Positions 10,075-21,716 of a stretch of 33,107 nucleotides of DNA are shown here, piece by piece. The stretch covers positions 1 to 33,107 of the forward strand of contig SHVF01000010.1 of assembly GCA_009691135.1 (NCBI GenBank), written 5' to 3'. Within the stretch, counting starts at the first letter, position 1. Each line of letters opens with the position of its first letter. The notes under the pieces were generated by a model. It worked only from the letters and a program-made list of their open reading frames with translations, was not told the origin of the DNA and searched no databases. The DNA is from Candidatus Planktophila sp. (GTDB lineage Bacteria > Actinomycetota > Actinomycetes > Nanopelagicales > Nanopelagicaceae). A program made the position numbers and the translations under genes.

Positions 10075-11291
10075 TTTAGGGCACTGCGCATCGGAGCAAA
10101 TTTGGCATTGCTCTCGGTTAACTCCTTTTCAGGGTTAGAACCAGCAACGATTCCACATCCAGCATAAATTTGGATTTCATTTTCTTTTATCTGACCACAA
10201 CGTAGCGCGATTCCAAGTTCGCCATCTCCGCGCGCATCTAGCCAACCAACAGGACCTGCATAGCGTCCGCGCGACATGCCCTCGATGCGTTTGATCAATT
10301 GAGATGCGATATTAGTTGGAGTTCCGCAGACGGCTGCAGATGGATGAAGTTTTTCTAAAATAGTAAAGGCGTCAATGTTCTTCTTGCTTTCAATTAGCGC
10401 CCCTGTCACATCGGTTGCCAAGTGCATCACGTTTGCCAAGTGCAGAACGAACGGTGATTCGGGAATGTTAGTAGAAGTACAGAATGGCTCAAGTGCATCC
10501 GCGACTGAACGAACTGCGTATTCATGTTCTTCCAGATCTTTAGATGAACGTGCAAGGGATGCAGCAAGTGCAAGATCTTTTTCATCATCACCGGTCTTGC
10601 TGATCGTGCCTGCAAGAACGCGGGACGTTACCATGCCACGTGAGAGGCGCAGCAATAACTCTGGAGTTGCACCGACAAGTCCATCCACGGCGAATATCCA
10701 AGTTGAAGGATATTCGGCGCTTAGGTTGCGTAATATTTTACGGACATCTATTAATCGATGAGAATTAATAATTAAATCGCGTGCTAGAACAACTTTTTCA
10801 AGTTTTGTTTCTTCAATCTCTTTAATTGCTTTTGCAACACGCAGTTGCCATTCGGCAGGGCTTAAGGATCCATCGCCCCAATTAAATTCGACATCTGCAA
10901 GTACTTGCTTCTCTTCTCGAAGCGCAGGCTGAGGCTGATCGCCAATCCAAGTTATCCACGAGCTGCCATTTCGCATTCCAACCACAATTTTTGGAATAAC
11001 CAGAATAGATTCTTCATCTGAATCAAATGAAAAGGAAGTGAAGAGAACAGGTCCCGTACCGCTCAAATGAACTGAATCCGAAACTGCAAATTTTTCTAAT
11101 TGCTGGTGCCACCATTTGCGCGCATCCGCAAAACGGTTTACACCCTTTACAACGGTTGTTGCATGGCTTCCCCAACCGACTAAACCATCTCCTCCGCGCA
11201 CCCAAGAAAGAGGCGCATCATCAGGAAGTAAATCAAGTAGCGGCAGATGTTCGCCAAGGCGCGCGGAAGTAACTGGAATTAAGGAAGGCAT
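10071..11291 (-). CDS. menF: Isochorismate synthase MenF
   Basis: Chorismate-binding motifs 'HPSAAVCGTPTNIA', 'SRGRYAGPVGWLDARGDGE', 'IYAGCGIVAGSNPEKELTE'. Confidence 0.93.
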   Translation of the reverse strand: MPSLIPVTSARLGEHLPLLDLLPDDAPLSWVRGGDGLVGWGSHATTVVKGVNRFADARKWWHQQLEKFAVSDSVHLSGTGPVLFTSFSFDSDEESILVIPKIVVGMRNGSSWITWIGDQPQPALREEKQVLADVEFNWGDGSLSPAEWQLRVAKAIKEIEETKLEKVVLARDLIINSHRLIDVRKILRNLSAEYPSTWIFAVDGLVGATPELLLRLSRGMVTSRVLAGTISKTGDDEKDLALAASLARSSKDLEEHEYAVRSVADALEPFCTSTNIPESPFVLHLANVMHLATDVTGALIESKKNIDAFTILEKLHPSAAVCGTPTNIASQLIKRIEGMSRGRYAGPVGWLDARGDGELGIALRCGQIKENEIQIYAGCGIVAGSNPEKELTESNAKFAPMRSALN

Positions 11292-11302
11292 AGAAAATTA
11301 CT

Positions 11303-11902
11303 TTAGCGCGCGAGTTTCCGCGAAATTTTGCGCCAGATAAGGGGAAGTGAAGTCGCAGTTATTACAATTTTTAGAACTTCTCCAAAAATAAATGGAGTAA
11401 GTCCTGCACTAATTGTTTGTGTCCAAGTTAGATCAAGTGATGAATGCAGCCAAGTTAAACCAAAGGCAAAGACAATTGCACTGCCCAGAATCAGCGAAGG
11501 GAATGAAGTTTTAAATTTCTGATCAGCTTTACGGTCTGCGAGCGCACCAAGCACCAACGTCGCCACAAGCATTCCAACTAAATATCCACCAGTTGCGCCA
11601 GTTAAACGCGCTAAACCGTAGCTAGTTGCTCCAGTTGATGCTGCAAAAACTGGCGCACCGGCAACGCCAGCCAATAAATATGTAGCAAAAGTTGCGAAAC
11701 CAAAACGTGCACCGTATGTGGTTCCGATTAAATAAACCGCCAGCGTTTGACCAGTAACCGGAACCGGAGAACCCGGAACAGGGATGGCGATCTGTGCCAT
11801 TGCCGCGATAAAGAGGGTGCCGCCGACGATAAAGCTGGCCTGGGTAAGTGCTGTGCTTCGCGGAGCGATGGTTGCGCGAAGTGATCCTGTGGCGATCGAC
11901 AT
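11303..11902 (-). CDS. bioY: Biotin transporter BioY (ECF S-component)
   Basis: '[29 protein letters not shown]', '[13 protein letters not shown]', '[11 protein letters not shown]' typical of BioY. Confidence 0.9.
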   Translation of the reverse strand: MSIATGSLRATIAPRSTALTQASFIVGGTLFIAAMAQIAIPVPGSPVPVTGQTLAVYLIGTTYGARFGFATFATYLLAGVAGAPVFAASTGATSYGLARLTGATGGYLVGMLVATLVLGALADRKADQKFKTSFPSLILGSAIVFAFGLTWLHSSLDLTWTQTISAGLTPFIFGEVLKIVITATSLPLIWRKISRKLAR

Positions 11903-11937
11903 CTGATACCCCTTTTATGGCTTTTGAGTTGTGGGTG

Positions 11938-11947
11938 AGCCTACTCT
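11938..11947. promoter_or_regulatory. Candidate overlapping -10 elements for bioY (-) and menG (+)
   Basis: AGCCTACTCT: TAGGCT on - (11943-11938) and TACTCT on + (11942-11947). Confidence 0.3.
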
Positions 11948-11964
11948 TGCGAGAGACTTGCCCT

Positions 11965-12657
11965 ATGTCACGCGCAAATATGGATAAAAACCCTGATGAA
12001 GTCGCTGCGATGTTCGATGGCGTGGCCAAGCGCTATGACCTAGTCAATGATCTTTTGAGTTTAGGGCAAACCAAGGCTTGGCGCCGGGCAACGACTGCGA
12101 TCATCGCTCCGGCACCTGGGATGAAGATCCTGGATTTAGCCGCTGGCACAGGATCGAGTTCAGAACCTCTGGCTGCCGCCGGCGCCGATGTAATTCCAGC
12201 CGATTTCTCAGAAGGCATGCTTGCCGCTGGCCGCAAAGCCCGTCCCCACCTGCCATTTACCTTTGCCGATGCCTTAAATCTTCCCTTTCTTGACGGAGAA
12301 TTTGACGTTGTGACTATCTCCTTTGGCCTTCGCAATACTTCTGATAACGATAAAGCGCTGCGCGAGGCTCTTCGGGTCACTAAAAAAGGCGGCCGAATCG
12401 TGATTGCCGAATTTTCCAGCCCAACCTGGGCCCCTTTCCGCAAGATCTACACCAATTACTTGATGCGCGCCCTGCCCGCCGTCGCCAAGCGGACTTCCTC
12501 GAATCCAGATGCATATATCTACTTAGCCGAATCCATCCGCGCCTGGCCAAATCAGAAAGCGCTCGCCGCCAAGATCGAGGCCGCCGGTTGGAGCCAAGTC
12601 GGCTGGACCAATCTGACCTTCGGAGTTGTTGCAGTTCACAGAGGCGTCAAGGCTTAA
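11965..12657 (+). CDS. menG: Demethylmenaquinone methyltransferase MenG/UbiE
   Basis: '[29 protein letters not shown]', '[16 protein letters not shown]', '[25 protein letters not shown]'. ORF track start 11848 reads into the bioY coding region; ATG 11965 preferred. Confidence 0.93.
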   Translation: MSRANMDKNPDEVAAMFDGVAKRYDLVNDLLSLGQTKAWRRATTAIIAPAPGMKILDLAAGTGSSSEPLAAAGADVIPADFSEGMLAAGRKARPHLPFTFADALNLPFLDGEFDVVTISFGLRNTSDNDKALREALRVTKKGGRIVIAEFSSPTWAPFRKIYTNYLMRALPAVAKRTSSNPDAYIYLAESIRAWPNQKALAAKIEAAGWSQVGWTNLTFGVVAVHRGVKA

Positions 12658-12658
12658 C

Positions 12659-12690
12659 GGTCATGACCACGCCCGTGCCGACCTTAGGAT
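12659..12690 (+). promoter_or_regulatory. Candidate nuo operon promoter/operator region
   Basis: Perfect 10-bp palindrome GGTCATGACC (12659-12668), then CACG-CC-CGTG (12668-12677), then -10-like TAGGAT (12685-12690), 7 nt before the nuoA GTG. Confidence 0.35.
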
Positions 12691-12697
12691 TTCACTT

Positions 12698-13063
12698 GTG
12701 ACCGCAAATCCATATGTTCCAATTCTGGCAATTGCCGCAATTGGCTTTGGCTTCGCACTTATCTCCATCGTTGCCGCAGCTGTTACAGGCCCAGCCCGAT
12801 ACAACCGAGCCAAATTAGAGGCATATGAATGCGGAATCGAACCATCACCGCAAGCCGCACAAGGTGGACGGTTCCCAGTTAAATACTTCTTAACAGCGAT
12901 GCTATTTATTATTTTTGATATTGAAATAGTTTTCCTTTATCCGTGGGCTGTTACTTTCGATCAACTCGGACTTTTCGGGTTGGTGGAAATGGCAATCTTC
13001 ATCGCAACAGTATTTGTCGCTTACGCATATGTATGGCGCCGTGGAGGCCTCGAGTGGGATTAG
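12698..13063 (+). CDS. nuoA: NADH-quinone oxidoreductase subunit A
   Basis: '[43 protein letters not shown]' canonical; GTG start at 12698 preferred over 12626, which overlaps menG. Confidence 0.95.
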   Translation: MTANPYVPILAIAAIGFGFALISIVAAAVTGPARYNRAKLEAYECGIEPSPQAAQGGRFPVKYFLTAMLFIIFDIEIVFLYPWAVTFDQLGLFGLVEMAIFIATVFVAYAYVWRRGGLEWD

Positions 13064-13608
13064 AAGAGAAATTACCTAGCGGAATTGTTCTCACCTCGGT
13101 TGAGAAACTCGCAGGTTACATGCGTAAGAACTCACTTTGGCCAGCAACTTTCGGTTTGGCATGTTGCGCAATTGAGATGATGGCAGCAGGTGCAGGTCGT
13201 TACGATCTCGCACGTTTTGGAATGGAAGTTTTCCGCGCCTCCCCTCGTCAAGCAGATTTGATGATCGTTGCCGGTCGCGTTTCAAACAAGATGGCACCAG
13301 TACTTCGCCAAATTTATGATCAAATGGCAGCGCCAAAGTGGGTTATCGCAATGGGTGCTTGTGCATCTTCGGGCGGAATGTTTAACAACTACGCAATCGT
13401 GCAAGGCGTTGACCACGTTGTGCCGGTAGATATTTATTTGCCGGGTTGCCCGCCGCGCCCGGAAATGTTGATGGATGCAATTCTTAAATTGCACGATCAA
13501 ATTTACGATGAAAAACTTGGACCAAACCGCGAAAAAGTTATTAAAGAAGTAGAACTCGCTGCGATGAACGCGGTTCCAACTCATCAGTTAAAGGGGTTGC
13601 TCGCTTAA
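13054..13608 (+). CDS. nuoB: NADH-quinone oxidoreductase subunit B
   Basis: '[12 protein letters not shown]', '[37 protein letters not shown]'; GTG at 13054 ([10 protein letters not shown]) preferred over ORF-track start 12943. Confidence 0.96.
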   Translation: MGLEEKLPSGIVLTSVEKLAGYMRKNSLWPATFGLACCAIEMMAAGAGRYDLARFGMEVFRASPRQADLMIVAGRVSNKMAPVLRQIYDQMAAPKWVIAMGACASSGGMFNNYAIVQGVDHVVPVDIYLPGCPPRPEMLMDAILKLHDQIYDEKLGPNREKVIKEVELAAMNAVPTHQLKGLLA

Positions 13609-14244
13609 ATGTCTGACGATCAAAAAGGAATGTTCGGAACCGAAGGAACTGGGGATACATCAGGTTATGGTGGCTTAGTTCCTAGCCCCGCAAACGCAGG
13701 ATCAACCGAGCGCCCATATGGCGGATATTTTGATCAAGTAACCGATGATCTTGAGAGGGCTTACCCAGATTTTTCAGATGCCATCGAACGCGTTGTTGTT
13801 GATCGCGGCGAACTTACTTTGCATATTAAGCGCGAGCGTTTAGTTGAAGTTTCACTTATTTTGCGAGACAGACTTAAGTTTGAGATGTCTATGGGCGTAT
13901 CTGGAGTTCATTACCCAGAAGATACAAATCGCGAACTTCATGCGGTTTATCACTTGCTCTCAATCACCAACAATCAGCGCATTCGTTTAGAAGTATCTGT
14001 TGCAGATACCGATCCACACATTCCTTCACTGGTTGAAGTTTGGGGCGGTTCAAACTGGAATGAGCGCGAAACTTTTGACATGTTCGGAATCATCTTTGAT
14101 GGTCATCCTGGTTTGACTCGCATCTTGATGCCAGATGATTGGCAAGGACATCCACAACGCAAGGATTACGCACTTGGCGGAATTGGCGTGGAATACAAAG
14201 GCGCCGTCATACCACCTCCATCAGATCGGAGGACATACAAGTGA
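13609..14244 (+). CDS. nuoC: NADH-quinone oxidoreductase subunit C
   Basis: '[47 protein letters not shown]' (30 kDa subunit signature). Confidence 0.95.
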   Translation: MSDDQKGMFGTEGTGDTSGYGGLVPSPANAGSTERPYGGYFDQVTDDLERAYPDFSDAIERVVVDRGELTLHIKRERLVEVSLILRDRLKFEMSMGVSGVHYPEDTNRELHAVYHLLSITNNQRIRLEVSVADTDPHIPSLVEVWGGSNWNERETFDMFGIIFDGHPGLTRILMPDDWQGHPQRKDYALGGIGVEYKGAVIPPPSDRRTYK

Positions 14245-15581
14245 GTACATACGCAGATCCATATGCATCATCGCGCGAAACCACTGAAGGCACTGTCTTC
14301 TCCGTAACCGGTGGCGATTGGGATTCACTCGTAACTGAAATTGGGCAAGCCAAAGAAGAACGCGTTGTTGTAAATATGGGCCCACAACATCCCTCAACTC
14401 ACGGAGTACTTCGCTTGGTTCTAGAACTTGAAGGCGAAACTGTCACTGAAGTTCGTTGCGGTATTGGTTACTTGCACACCGGCATCGAAAAAAATATTGA
14501 ATTTCGCAACTGGACTCAGGCCACGACATTTGTAACCCGTATGGATTATTTGGCTCCACTATTTAACGAAGCGGCTTACTGCTTGGGCGTTGAAAAACTC
14601 CTTGGCATCACCAACGATGTTCCAGAAAAAGCGAATGTAATTCGTGTAATGATGATGGAGTTCAACCGTATTTCTTCACACATGGTTGCACTCGGCACAG
14701 GCGCGCTCGAACTTGGCGCACTTTCACCAATGATCTTCTGCTTCCGCGAACGTGAAAAAGTTCTAGATATCTTTGAATTTATCTCAGGTCTGCGAATGAA
14801 TATGGCTTATATCCGTCCAGGCGGAGTCGCTCAGGATTTACCTGCCGGCGCTGTCGACAAGATTTTGGCAACAGTTAAAGATCTGCGCCATAGCTTTAAA
14901 GATAACGAGAAGTTGTTGGTTGGAAATAGTATTTGGATGAAGCGCACTGAAGGAATTGGTTACTTAGACCTAGCTGGCGCAACAACTCTTGGCGTGACTG
15001 GTCCTGTTATTCGCGCAACTGGTCTGCCACTTGATCTTCGAAAGATCCAGCCATATTCCGGTTATGAAAATTATAAATTTGATGTTGTAACGGCCGACAC
15101 CTGCGATGTTTACGGTCGCTTCTTGATTCGTATTAACGAACTTGAGCAATCACTTCGTATCATCGAACAATGTGCTGAAAAACTTAAATCACTAGACGGT
15201 GCACCTGTAATGGTTGCTGACAAGAAAATCGCTTGGCCAGCGCAACTCTCAATTGGCGCTGACGGAATGGGTAACTCCCTAAATCACATCCGCGAAATTA
15301 TGGGCACCTCAATGGAATCTCTGATCCACCACTTCAAGTTAGTCACTGAGGGTTTCCGCGTTCCTGTTGGTCAAGTTTATTCAGCAATTGAATCTCCACG
15401 TGGCGAACTTGGTGCACACGTTGTCTCTGATGGTGGAACGCGTCCATACCGTGTGCACTTCCGCGAACCATCATTTAACAACTTGCAATCAACATCTGCG
15501 ATGTGCGAAGGCTCAATGGTTGCCGACATCATCGGTGCAGTCGCATCAATCGATCCTGTGATGGGAGGAGTTGACCGCTAA
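14241..15581 (+). CDS. nuoD: NADH-quinone oxidoreductase subunit D
   Basis: '[22 protein letters not shown]' (49 kDa subunit); GTG 14241 overlaps the nuoC stop (GTGA). Confidence 0.96.
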   Translation: MSTYADPYASSRETTEGTVFSVTGGDWDSLVTEIGQAKEERVVVNMGPQHPSTHGVLRLVLELEGETVTEVRCGIGYLHTGIEKNIEFRNWTQATTFVTRMDYLAPLFNEAAYCLGVEKLLGITNDVPEKANVIRVMMMEFNRISSHMVALGTGALELGALSPMIFCFREREKVLDIFEFISGLRMNMAYIRPGGVAQDLPAGAVDKILATVKDLRHSFKDNEKLLVGNSIWMKRTEGIGYLDLAGATTLGVTGPVIRATGLPLDLRKIQPYSGYENYKFDVVTADTCDVYGRFLIRINELEQSLRIIEQCAEKLKSLDGAPVMVADKKIAWPAQLSIGADGMGNSLNHIREIMGTSMESLIHHFKLVTEGFRVPVGQVYSAIESPRGELGAHVVSDGGTRPYRVHFREPSFNNLQSTSAMCEGSMVADIIGAVASIDPVMGGVDR

Positions 15582-16207
15582 TGGCTTACGCACCCGAACA
15601 ATTACAAGTTATGGATTCAATGATTAAGCGCTATCCACGTAGCCGCTCTGCGATCATGCCACTTTTGCATTACGTGCAATCTATCTCAGGTTATGTCACC
15701 AATGAAGGTATCGAATTAATTGCAAAACTTCTAGCACTTGAAACTGCCGAAGTATCTGCAGTTGCTTCTTTCTACACGCAATACAAGCGCAAGCCAGTTG
15801 GTGAATATCACGTAGGTGTTTGCACCAACACGTTGTGTGCGGTTATGGGCGGAGATGCGATATTTGCAGCACTAAAGGAACACCTTGGCGTTGAAAATGA
15901 TGGCGTCACACCAGATGGCAAAGTTTCACTCGAACATATCGAGTGCAATGCCGCTTGCGATTATGCGCCCGTTGTCATGGCTAACTGGGAGTTCTATGAC
16001 AACCAGGATGTTTCATCTGCAAAAGATTTAGTTGACTCAATGCGCAAAGGAACTCCCAAGCCTCCAACACGTGGACCAAATTCTTTGGTTACTTGGAAAG
16101 AAGCATCAGCTGTCCTTGCCGGGATAAATGATGGGAAAGCTGGTGAAGGCCTTCAAGCTGGAGGCCCAACTTTGCTCGGACTTAAACTTTCGAAAGAGGG
16201 AAAGTAA
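15581..16207 (+). CDS. nuoE: NADH-quinone oxidoreductase subunit E
   Basis: [2Fe-2S] Cys pattern 'CTNTLCAVMGGDAI...ECNAACDYAPV' (24 kDa subunit). Confidence 0.95.
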   Translation: MAYAPEQLQVMDSMIKRYPRSRSAIMPLLHYVQSISGYVTNEGIELIAKLLALETAEVSAVASFYTQYKRKPVGEYHVGVCTNTLCAVMGGDAIFAALKEHLGVENDGVTPDGKVSLEHIECNAACDYAPVVMANWEFYDNQDVSSAKDLVDSMRKGTPKPPTRGPNSLVTWKEASAVLAGINDGKAGEGLQAGGPTLLGLKLSKEGK

Positions 16208-17487
16208 TGACAAAACTAGCCCCTGTACTTTCGGCTCACTGGGATGAGAAAGATTCATTTACCATCGCGGCATACACCCGTAACGGCGGATATAAAGCAT
16301 CAGCAAAAGCACTTGCCATGGATCCAGATGCGGTAATTCAACTTGTAAAAGATTCTGGACTTCGCGGCCGAGGTGGTGCAGGTTTCCCAACTGGAATGAA
16401 GTGGGGATTTATCCCGCAAGGCGATGAAAAAGATCATTACTTAGTCATTAATGCTGATGAATCAGAACCAGGTACCTGTAAAGATACGCCGCTGTTAATG
16501 GCCAATCCACATGTACTTATTGAAGGTTGCATCATCGCTTGTCACGCAATTCGCGCAAAGCATGCATTTATTTATATTCGTGGAGAAGTAACCCACGTTG
16601 TTCGTCGCGTTAACCAAGCGATTGAAGATGCATATAAAGCAGGCCACCTTGGTAAAGGTATTGATGTTGTTCTGCACGTTGGAGCGGGTGCGTATATCTG
16701 CGGTGAAGAAACTGCGCTGCTTGATTCACTTGAAGGCTTCCGTGGCCAACCACGTCTGCGTCCACCATTTCCAGCAATCGCCGGACTTTATGCGCGACCA
16801 ACTGTTGTAAATAACGTTGAATCAATTGCATCTGTGCCAGCAATTATTGCTAACGGTGCTGAGTGGTACCAAGGGATGGGTACTGAAAAATCTAAGGGAA
16901 CAACGCTTTATTCACTATCTGGCCACGTTAACAATCCCGGCCAATTTGAAGCACCACTCGGAATTACTCTGCGCGAAATTCTGGAACTTGCTGGCGGCGT
17001 CCGCACTGGCCACAAACTTAAATTCTGGACTCCAGGTGGATCTTCGACTCCACTATTTACAGATGAACATCTAGATGTACCACTTGACTACGAAGGTGTA
17101 TCTGCGGCGGGATCAATGCTCGGAACAAAAGCGCTACAGATATTTGATGAAACAACATGTGTTGTTCGCGCGGTATTGCGTTGGACCGAATTTTATAAGC
17201 ACGAATCTTGTGGAAAGTGCACACCTTGTCGCGAAGGCACTTGGTGGTTGGTACAAATTCTGCGCGATCTCGAAAACGGCGTTGGTACAGAAGCAGATCT
17301 TGCGAAATTATTAGACCTCTGCGACAACATTATGGGCCGTTCGTTCTGCGCACTTGGTGATGGTGCAACTAGCCCAATTACATCTTCAATTAAATATTTC
17401 CGTGACGAATACCTGGCACACCTAACAAATGGTGGATGCCCATTTGATCCTGTTAAATCAACACTCTTCTCTGGAGCAAGCGCCTAA
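16207..17487 (+). CDS. nuoF: NADH-quinone oxidoreductase subunit F
   Basis: 'SGLRGRGGAGFPTGMKWGF', 'GAGAYICGEETALLDSLEG', 'ESCGKCTPCREGTWW'. Confidence 0.96.
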   Translation: MTKLAPVLSAHWDEKDSFTIAAYTRNGGYKASAKALAMDPDAVIQLVKDSGLRGRGGAGFPTGMKWGFIPQGDEKDHYLVINADESEPGTCKDTPLLMANPHVLIEGCIIACHAIRAKHAFIYIRGEVTHVVRRVNQAIEDAYKAGHLGKGIDVVLHVGAGAYICGEETALLDSLEGFRGQPRLRPPFPAIAGLYARPTVVNNVESIASVPAIIANGAEWYQGMGTEKSKGTTLYSLSGHVNNPGQFEAPLGITLREILELAGGVRTGHKLKFWTPGGSSTPLFTDEHLDVPLDYEGVSAAGSMLGTKALQIFDETTCVVRAVLRWTEFYKHESCGKCTPCREGTWWLVQILRDLENGVGTEADLAKLLDLCDNIMGRSFCALGDGATSPITSSIKYFRDEYLAHLTNGGCPFDPVKSTLFSGASA

Positions 17488-19856
17488 TGACAACGACTCA
17501 AGAGAATACAACCGCGCAAGCAGTAGAACTCATTACTGTCGTCATCGATGGTTTTGAAGTCAGCGTTCCTAAAGGCACACTGGTTATTCGCGCTGCTGAA
17601 AAACTTGGTATTCAAATTCCTCGTTTCTGCGATCACCCATTACTGGATCCAGTTGGTGCATGTCGCCAATGTTTGGTCGATATCGAAATTAATGGCCGTG
17701 CATTTCCAAAGCCACAGGCTTCTTGCACAATTCCAGTAGAACCAAACATGATTATAAAAACACAGTTGACTTCACCGGTTGCCGAAAAAGCACAACGCGG
17801 TGTCATGGAACTTTTACTCGTTAACCATCCACTTGATTGCCCGGTCTGCGATAAAGGTGGCGAATGCCCGCTGCAGAACCAAGCAATGAGCACCGGCAAT
17901 GCAGAAACTCGTTTTCAAGGCGTAAAGCGCACATTTGAAAAGCCAGTTGCAATCTCTTCACAGGTTCTGCTCGATCGCGAACGTTGCGTGCTTTGCGCAC
18001 GTTGTACCCGTTTTTCAGATCAAATCGCAGGCGATCCATTTATTACTCTTAACGAGCGCGGTGCTTTGCAACAAGTTGGTATCTACGAGAACCAACCATT
18101 CGAGTCATATTTCTCTGGCAATACCGTACAAATCTGTCCAGTTGGTGCGCTAACTGGTGCGGCATATCGTTTCCGCGCACGTCCATTTGATTTAGTTTCA
18201 ACTCCGTCTGCCTGTGAACACTGCGCATCTGGTTGCGATATGCGCACCGATGTTCGTCGCGGTAAGACTTTGCGCCGCCTGGCAGGTGATGATGCTTCAG
18301 TAAATGAAGAATGGAACTGCGATAAAGGCCGTTGGGCATTTAAATATGTAACAGCTGTTGATCGTCTTATAACTCCACTAGTTCGTGGTGCTGATGGGGT
18401 TCTTGCAGCGGCATCTTGGCCAGATGCACTTGCAGCAGCATCAGCTGGAATTAAAGGCAAGCGCACGGCGGTATTAGTCGGTGGCCGTGCAACAACAGAG
18501 GACGCATACGGTTACAGCAAATTTGCGCGTATCGCACTTGGTACAAACGATATTGATTTCCGTACTCGTGTTACATCAGACGAAGAGCGTGATTTCCTTG
18601 CAGCCAAGATTGTCGGATCAACTACGACATATCACGATATCGACGTCGCAGATCACGTAGTGCTTATCGGATTCGAACCCGAAGAGGAATCTCCAATAGT
18701 TTTCTTACGTATTAATAAGCAGGTTCGCAAGCGCGCGCTAAAGGTAAGCGCCGTTGCTACCAAGCTTTCGATCGGAGTCGAAAAGCTAAAGGCTAATTTT
18801 ATTAAAGTTGCACCTGGCGCTGAAAGTGCTGCTGTTACTTCACTTGAATTAACTGGTAAATCAGTAATTCTTATCGGTGAACGCGCCTCTGAAACTGCCG
18901 GCTTACTTTCAACCATTGCCAGTGTTGCTGATAAAACAGGCGCAAAGATTGCTTGGATTCCGCGTCGCGCTGGCGAGCGGGGCGCACTCGAGGCTGGAGC
19001 GATTGGTTCACTTCTGCCAGGCTCTCGACCAGTATCAGATGCCGCTGCCCGCGTAGATATTGCAGCCGTTTGGGGTGTGCCAACACTTCCTGCAAATCCA
19101 GGGCGTACAACTTCTGAAATTATCGATGCGCTAGATTCAGGAAATCTCGATGCCGTTGTAATAGGTGGAGTAGATCCACTTGATATGCCAAATAGTGCAA
19201 CTGCACTTGCAGCGCTTAAGAAATCTTTCGTTATATCACTTGAAATCGCAGCATCTGCTGTTACAGATTTGGCAGATGTGATTTTGCCGGTTGCAGCAGT
19301 AACTGAAAAATCTGGATCGTTTCTCAACTGGGAAGGTCGCCCGCGCGCATTCGACGCTGCTGTATCTGATTCGCTAAACCGTTCGGATCTGCGCATCTTG
19401 TCTGCTCTAGCTGATGTGATGGGTGAATCCATAGCGCTCGGAACGGTTACGCAAGCTGCGCGCGAAATCGCATCCCTAGGTAAATGGGATGGTGCTCGCG
19501 TTAAACTTTCAAATGTTGCAGCTACTGGCGCAAAGAGTATTTCTAATAATGAAGCGCTACTTACTTCATGGCGCCGATTGTTAGATCTCGGAACTCTACA
19601 AAAGGGTGAAGCGAACCTAGCGGGCACTGCGCGTAAATCTGTTGCAGTTATCTCACCAAAGCGTGCTCAATCTCTTGGCGTTAAAGATGGTGACATTCTT
19701 CGAGTATCTAATTCACATGGATCTATCTCATTACCAGCGCTCGTTGAAGATATTCATGATGATGCGGTTTGGGTACCTCGTAATTCATTTGGCACACAAA
19801 CATTGATCTCACTCAATGCCGTACACGGCGACGTCGTATCGGTGGTGAAGGCATGA
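17487..19856 (+). CDS. nuoG: NADH-quinone oxidoreductase subunit G
   Basis: N-terminal 2Fe-2S domain, '[17 protein letters not shown]', '[18 protein letters not shown]', 'CEHCASGC...WNCDKGR', molybdopterin-oxidoreductase-like C-terminus. Confidence 0.95.
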   Translation: MTTTQENTTAQAVELITVVIDGFEVSVPKGTLVIRAAEKLGIQIPRFCDHPLLDPVGACRQCLVDIEINGRAFPKPQASCTIPVEPNMIIKTQLTSPVAEKAQRGVMELLLVNHPLDCPVCDKGGECPLQNQAMSTGNAETRFQGVKRTFEKPVAISSQVLLDRERCVLCARCTRFSDQIAGDPFITLNERGALQQVGIYENQPFESYFSGNTVQICPVGALTGAAYRFRARPFDLVSTPSACEHCASGCDMRTDVRRGKTLRRLAGDDASVNEEWNCDKGRWAFKYVTAVDRLITPLVRGADGVLAAASWPDALAAASAGIKGKRTAVLVGGRATTEDAYGYSKFARIALGTNDIDFRTRVTSDEERDFLAAKIVGSTTTYHDIDVADHVVLIGFEPEEESPIVFLRINKQVRKRALKVSAVATKLSIGVEKLKANFIKVAPGAESAAVTSLELTGKSVILIGERASETAGLLSTIASVADKTGAKIAWIPRRAGERGALEAGAIGSLLPGSRPVSDAAARVDIAAVWGVPTLPANPGRTTSEIIDALDSGNLDAVVIGGVDPLDMPNSATALAALKKSFVISLEIAASAVTDLADVILPVAAVTEKSGSFLNWEGRPRAFDAAVSDSLNRSDLRILSALADVMGESIALGTVTQAAREIASLGKWDGARVKLSNVAATGAKSISNNEALLTSWRRLLDLGTLQKGEANLAGTARKSVAVISPKRAQSLGVKDGDILRVSNSHGSISLPALVEDIHDDAVWVPRNSFGTQTLISLNAVHGDVVSVVKA

Positions 19857-21097
19857 AGAACGCATCACTGTTATTAGATGATCCAGGTTGGATAATTACC
19901 CTCAAGGCGCTGATTGTTTTTATAGTCTGTGTTGTTTTAACGATCATGTCTGTTTGGGGAGAACGCCGCATTGTTGCTCGCATGCAGATGCGCGTTGGGC
20001 CAAACCGCGTTGGAAAGTTCGGACTTATCCAAGCGTTGGCCGATGGCGTTAAGTTAGCGTTGAAGGAAGATTTAATACCTGCAGCGGCAGATAAAGTAGT
20101 ATTCATAATCGCACCAATTATCAGCGCAACAGCTGCATTTATGGCCTTTGCCGTAATGCCGCTGACTGGTCCAGTTAACTTCTTCGGTGAAGAAACTGTC
20201 ATGCAGTTAACCGATCTGCCAGTTGGAGTTCTATATGTTCTCGCAATCGCATCAGTTGGCGTTTACGGAATAGTTCTTGCCGGTTGGTCATCTGGTTCGA
20301 CTTATCCACTTCTTGGTGGACTTCGCTCAAGTGCGCAAGTTATTTCCTATGAAATTGCCATGGGACTTTCACTCGTTGCAGTCTTCATTTACTCAGGTTC
20401 TATGTCTACATCTGCAATCGTGCAGGCTCAGCAAGAGACCTGGTGGTATGGCCTTGTTTTATTCCCATCATTTGTTATCTACGCAATTTCTATGGTTGGC
20501 GAAACTAACCGCGCACCATTTGATTTGGCAGAAGCCGAAGGCGAACTTGTTGGTGGATTCCACACCGAGTACTCATCACTTAAATTCGCACTCTTCTTCT
20601 TGGCAGAATATGTAAATATCATTGCAGTCTCTGCACTCGCAACAACCTTATTCCTTGGTGGCTACCATGCAATTCCAGGCCTTGGCTTTACCGAGCAATG
20701 GCTGGGCGGTTGGTTCACACTTATCTGGTTCTTTATTAAAGTCTTATTCTTCTTCTTTATCTTTGTTTGGTTGCGCGGCACACTTCCGCGTCTGCGCTAT
20801 GACCAGTTCATGCAATTTGGCTGGAAAGTTTTGATTCCAGTCTCATTGTTCTGGATCTTGGTAGTCGCAACTTTGCGCGTTATCTCAACAACCGGCCAAT
20901 CCCGCGTTGTAACCTTTGGTTTTGCCAGCGTAGTTGTTTTGGTCGTCTTAGGAATTTCAACAGCCTTTGAAAATTCTAAGAATAAGCGCACATCCGCGGT
21001 TCACCCAGAACCGGTGGCACCAGATTTTGCAGTTCCGTCACTGCCATCTGAAATAAGAACCATTAACGTTTCTCAACAAGGAGGCAATCGTGGCTGA
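19853..21097 (+). CDS. nuoH: NADH-quinone oxidoreductase subunit H
   Basis: '[37 protein letters not shown]', '[25 protein letters not shown]'. Confidence 0.96.
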   Translation: MKNASLLLDDPGWIITLKALIVFIVCVVLTIMSVWGERRIVARMQMRVGPNRVGKFGLIQALADGVKLALKEDLIPAAADKVVFIIAPIISATAAFMAFAVMPLTGPVNFFGEETVMQLTDLPVGVLYVLAIASVGVYGIVLAGWSSGSTYPLLGGLRSSAQVISYEIAMGLSLVAVFIYSGSMSTSAIVQAQQETWWYGLVLFPSFVIYAISMVGETNRAPFDLAEAEGELVGGFHTEYSSLKFALFFLAEYVNIIAVSALATTLFLGGYHAIPGLGFTEQWLGGWFTLIWFFIKVLFFFFIFVWLRGTLPRLRYDQFMQFGWKVLIPVSLFWILVVATLRVISTTGQSRVVTFGFASVVVLVVLGISTAFENSKNKRTSAVHPEPVAPDFAVPSLPSEIRTINVSQQGGNRG

Positions 21098-21716
21098 TCA
21101 GAACGAATCCAATTCATTGCAACCACAAGGTTCAAAGGATGTCGATATCACTTCTGTCGCATATGAAAAAGTAGATCAACCTGGACCGAAGAGCTTCTTT
21201 GTGCAATTACAGGGCTTTTGGCTCACCTTCGCCACCATGTTTAAAAAGGTCAATACAGTTCAGTATCCAGAAGTTAAAGAGCCAACCGCCGAACGCTTCC
21301 ATGGTCGCCATCAGTTAAATCGCCACCCAGATGGTCTCGAAAAATGTATTGGTTGCGAACTCTGTGCTTGGGCATGCCCGGCCGATGCGATTTATGTAGA
21401 AGGCGCCGATAACACCCCTGATAACCAAATGTCACCAGGGGAGCGTTACGGCAAGGTTTATCAAATTAATTACTTGCGTTGCGTTTTCTGCGGACTTTGC
21501 ATTGAAGCTTGTCCAACACGCGCGCTGACGATGACAAATGAATATGAACTTGCCGATTCAACTCGCAGCAAGTTAATTTTCGAAAAAGATGACTTACTTG
21601 GTCCGCTACGAGCCGGAATGTTGCCGCCACCGCATCCAATGTATCCAGGATCTACAGATACAAATTATTACAATGGTGATGTTACGGAAGCACATCCTTC
21701 ACAAGAGCAGAAATAA
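21090..21716 (+). CDS. nuoI: NADH-quinone oxidoreductase subunit I
   Basis: Two 4Fe-4S motifs '[16 protein letters not shown]' and '[16 protein letters not shown]'; GTG start with strong SD AAGGAGG inside the end of nuoH. Confidence 0.96.
   Translation: MADQNESNSLQPQGSKDVDITSVAYEKVDQPGPKSFFVQLQGFWLTFATMFKKVNTVQYPEVKEPTAERFHGRHQLNRHPDGLEKCIGCELCAWACPADAIYVEGADNTPDNQMSPGERYGKVYQINYLRCVFCGLCIEACPTRALTMTNEYELADSTRSKLIFEKDDLLGPLRAGMLPPPHPMYPGSTDTNYYNGDVTEAHPSQEQK

Noticed and set aside
10375-10761. 128-aa plus-strand ORF inside menF
   Set aside because: Antisense to MenF motifs; no domain recognised.
12943-13053. Upstream extension of nuoB in the ORF track
   Set aside because: Reads through the nuoA coding region in another frame; GTG 13054 gives the normal NuoB N-terminus ([10 protein letters not shown]).
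18653-19627. 324-aa ORF on the minus strand inside nuoG
   Set aside because: Antisense to well-conserved nuoG; Ser/Ala/Arg-rich composition typical of a shadow frame; no recognisable domain or upstream signal.
19813-20202. 129-aa minus-strand ORF spanning nuoG end and nuoH start
   Set aside because: Shadow ORF across two conserved genes.
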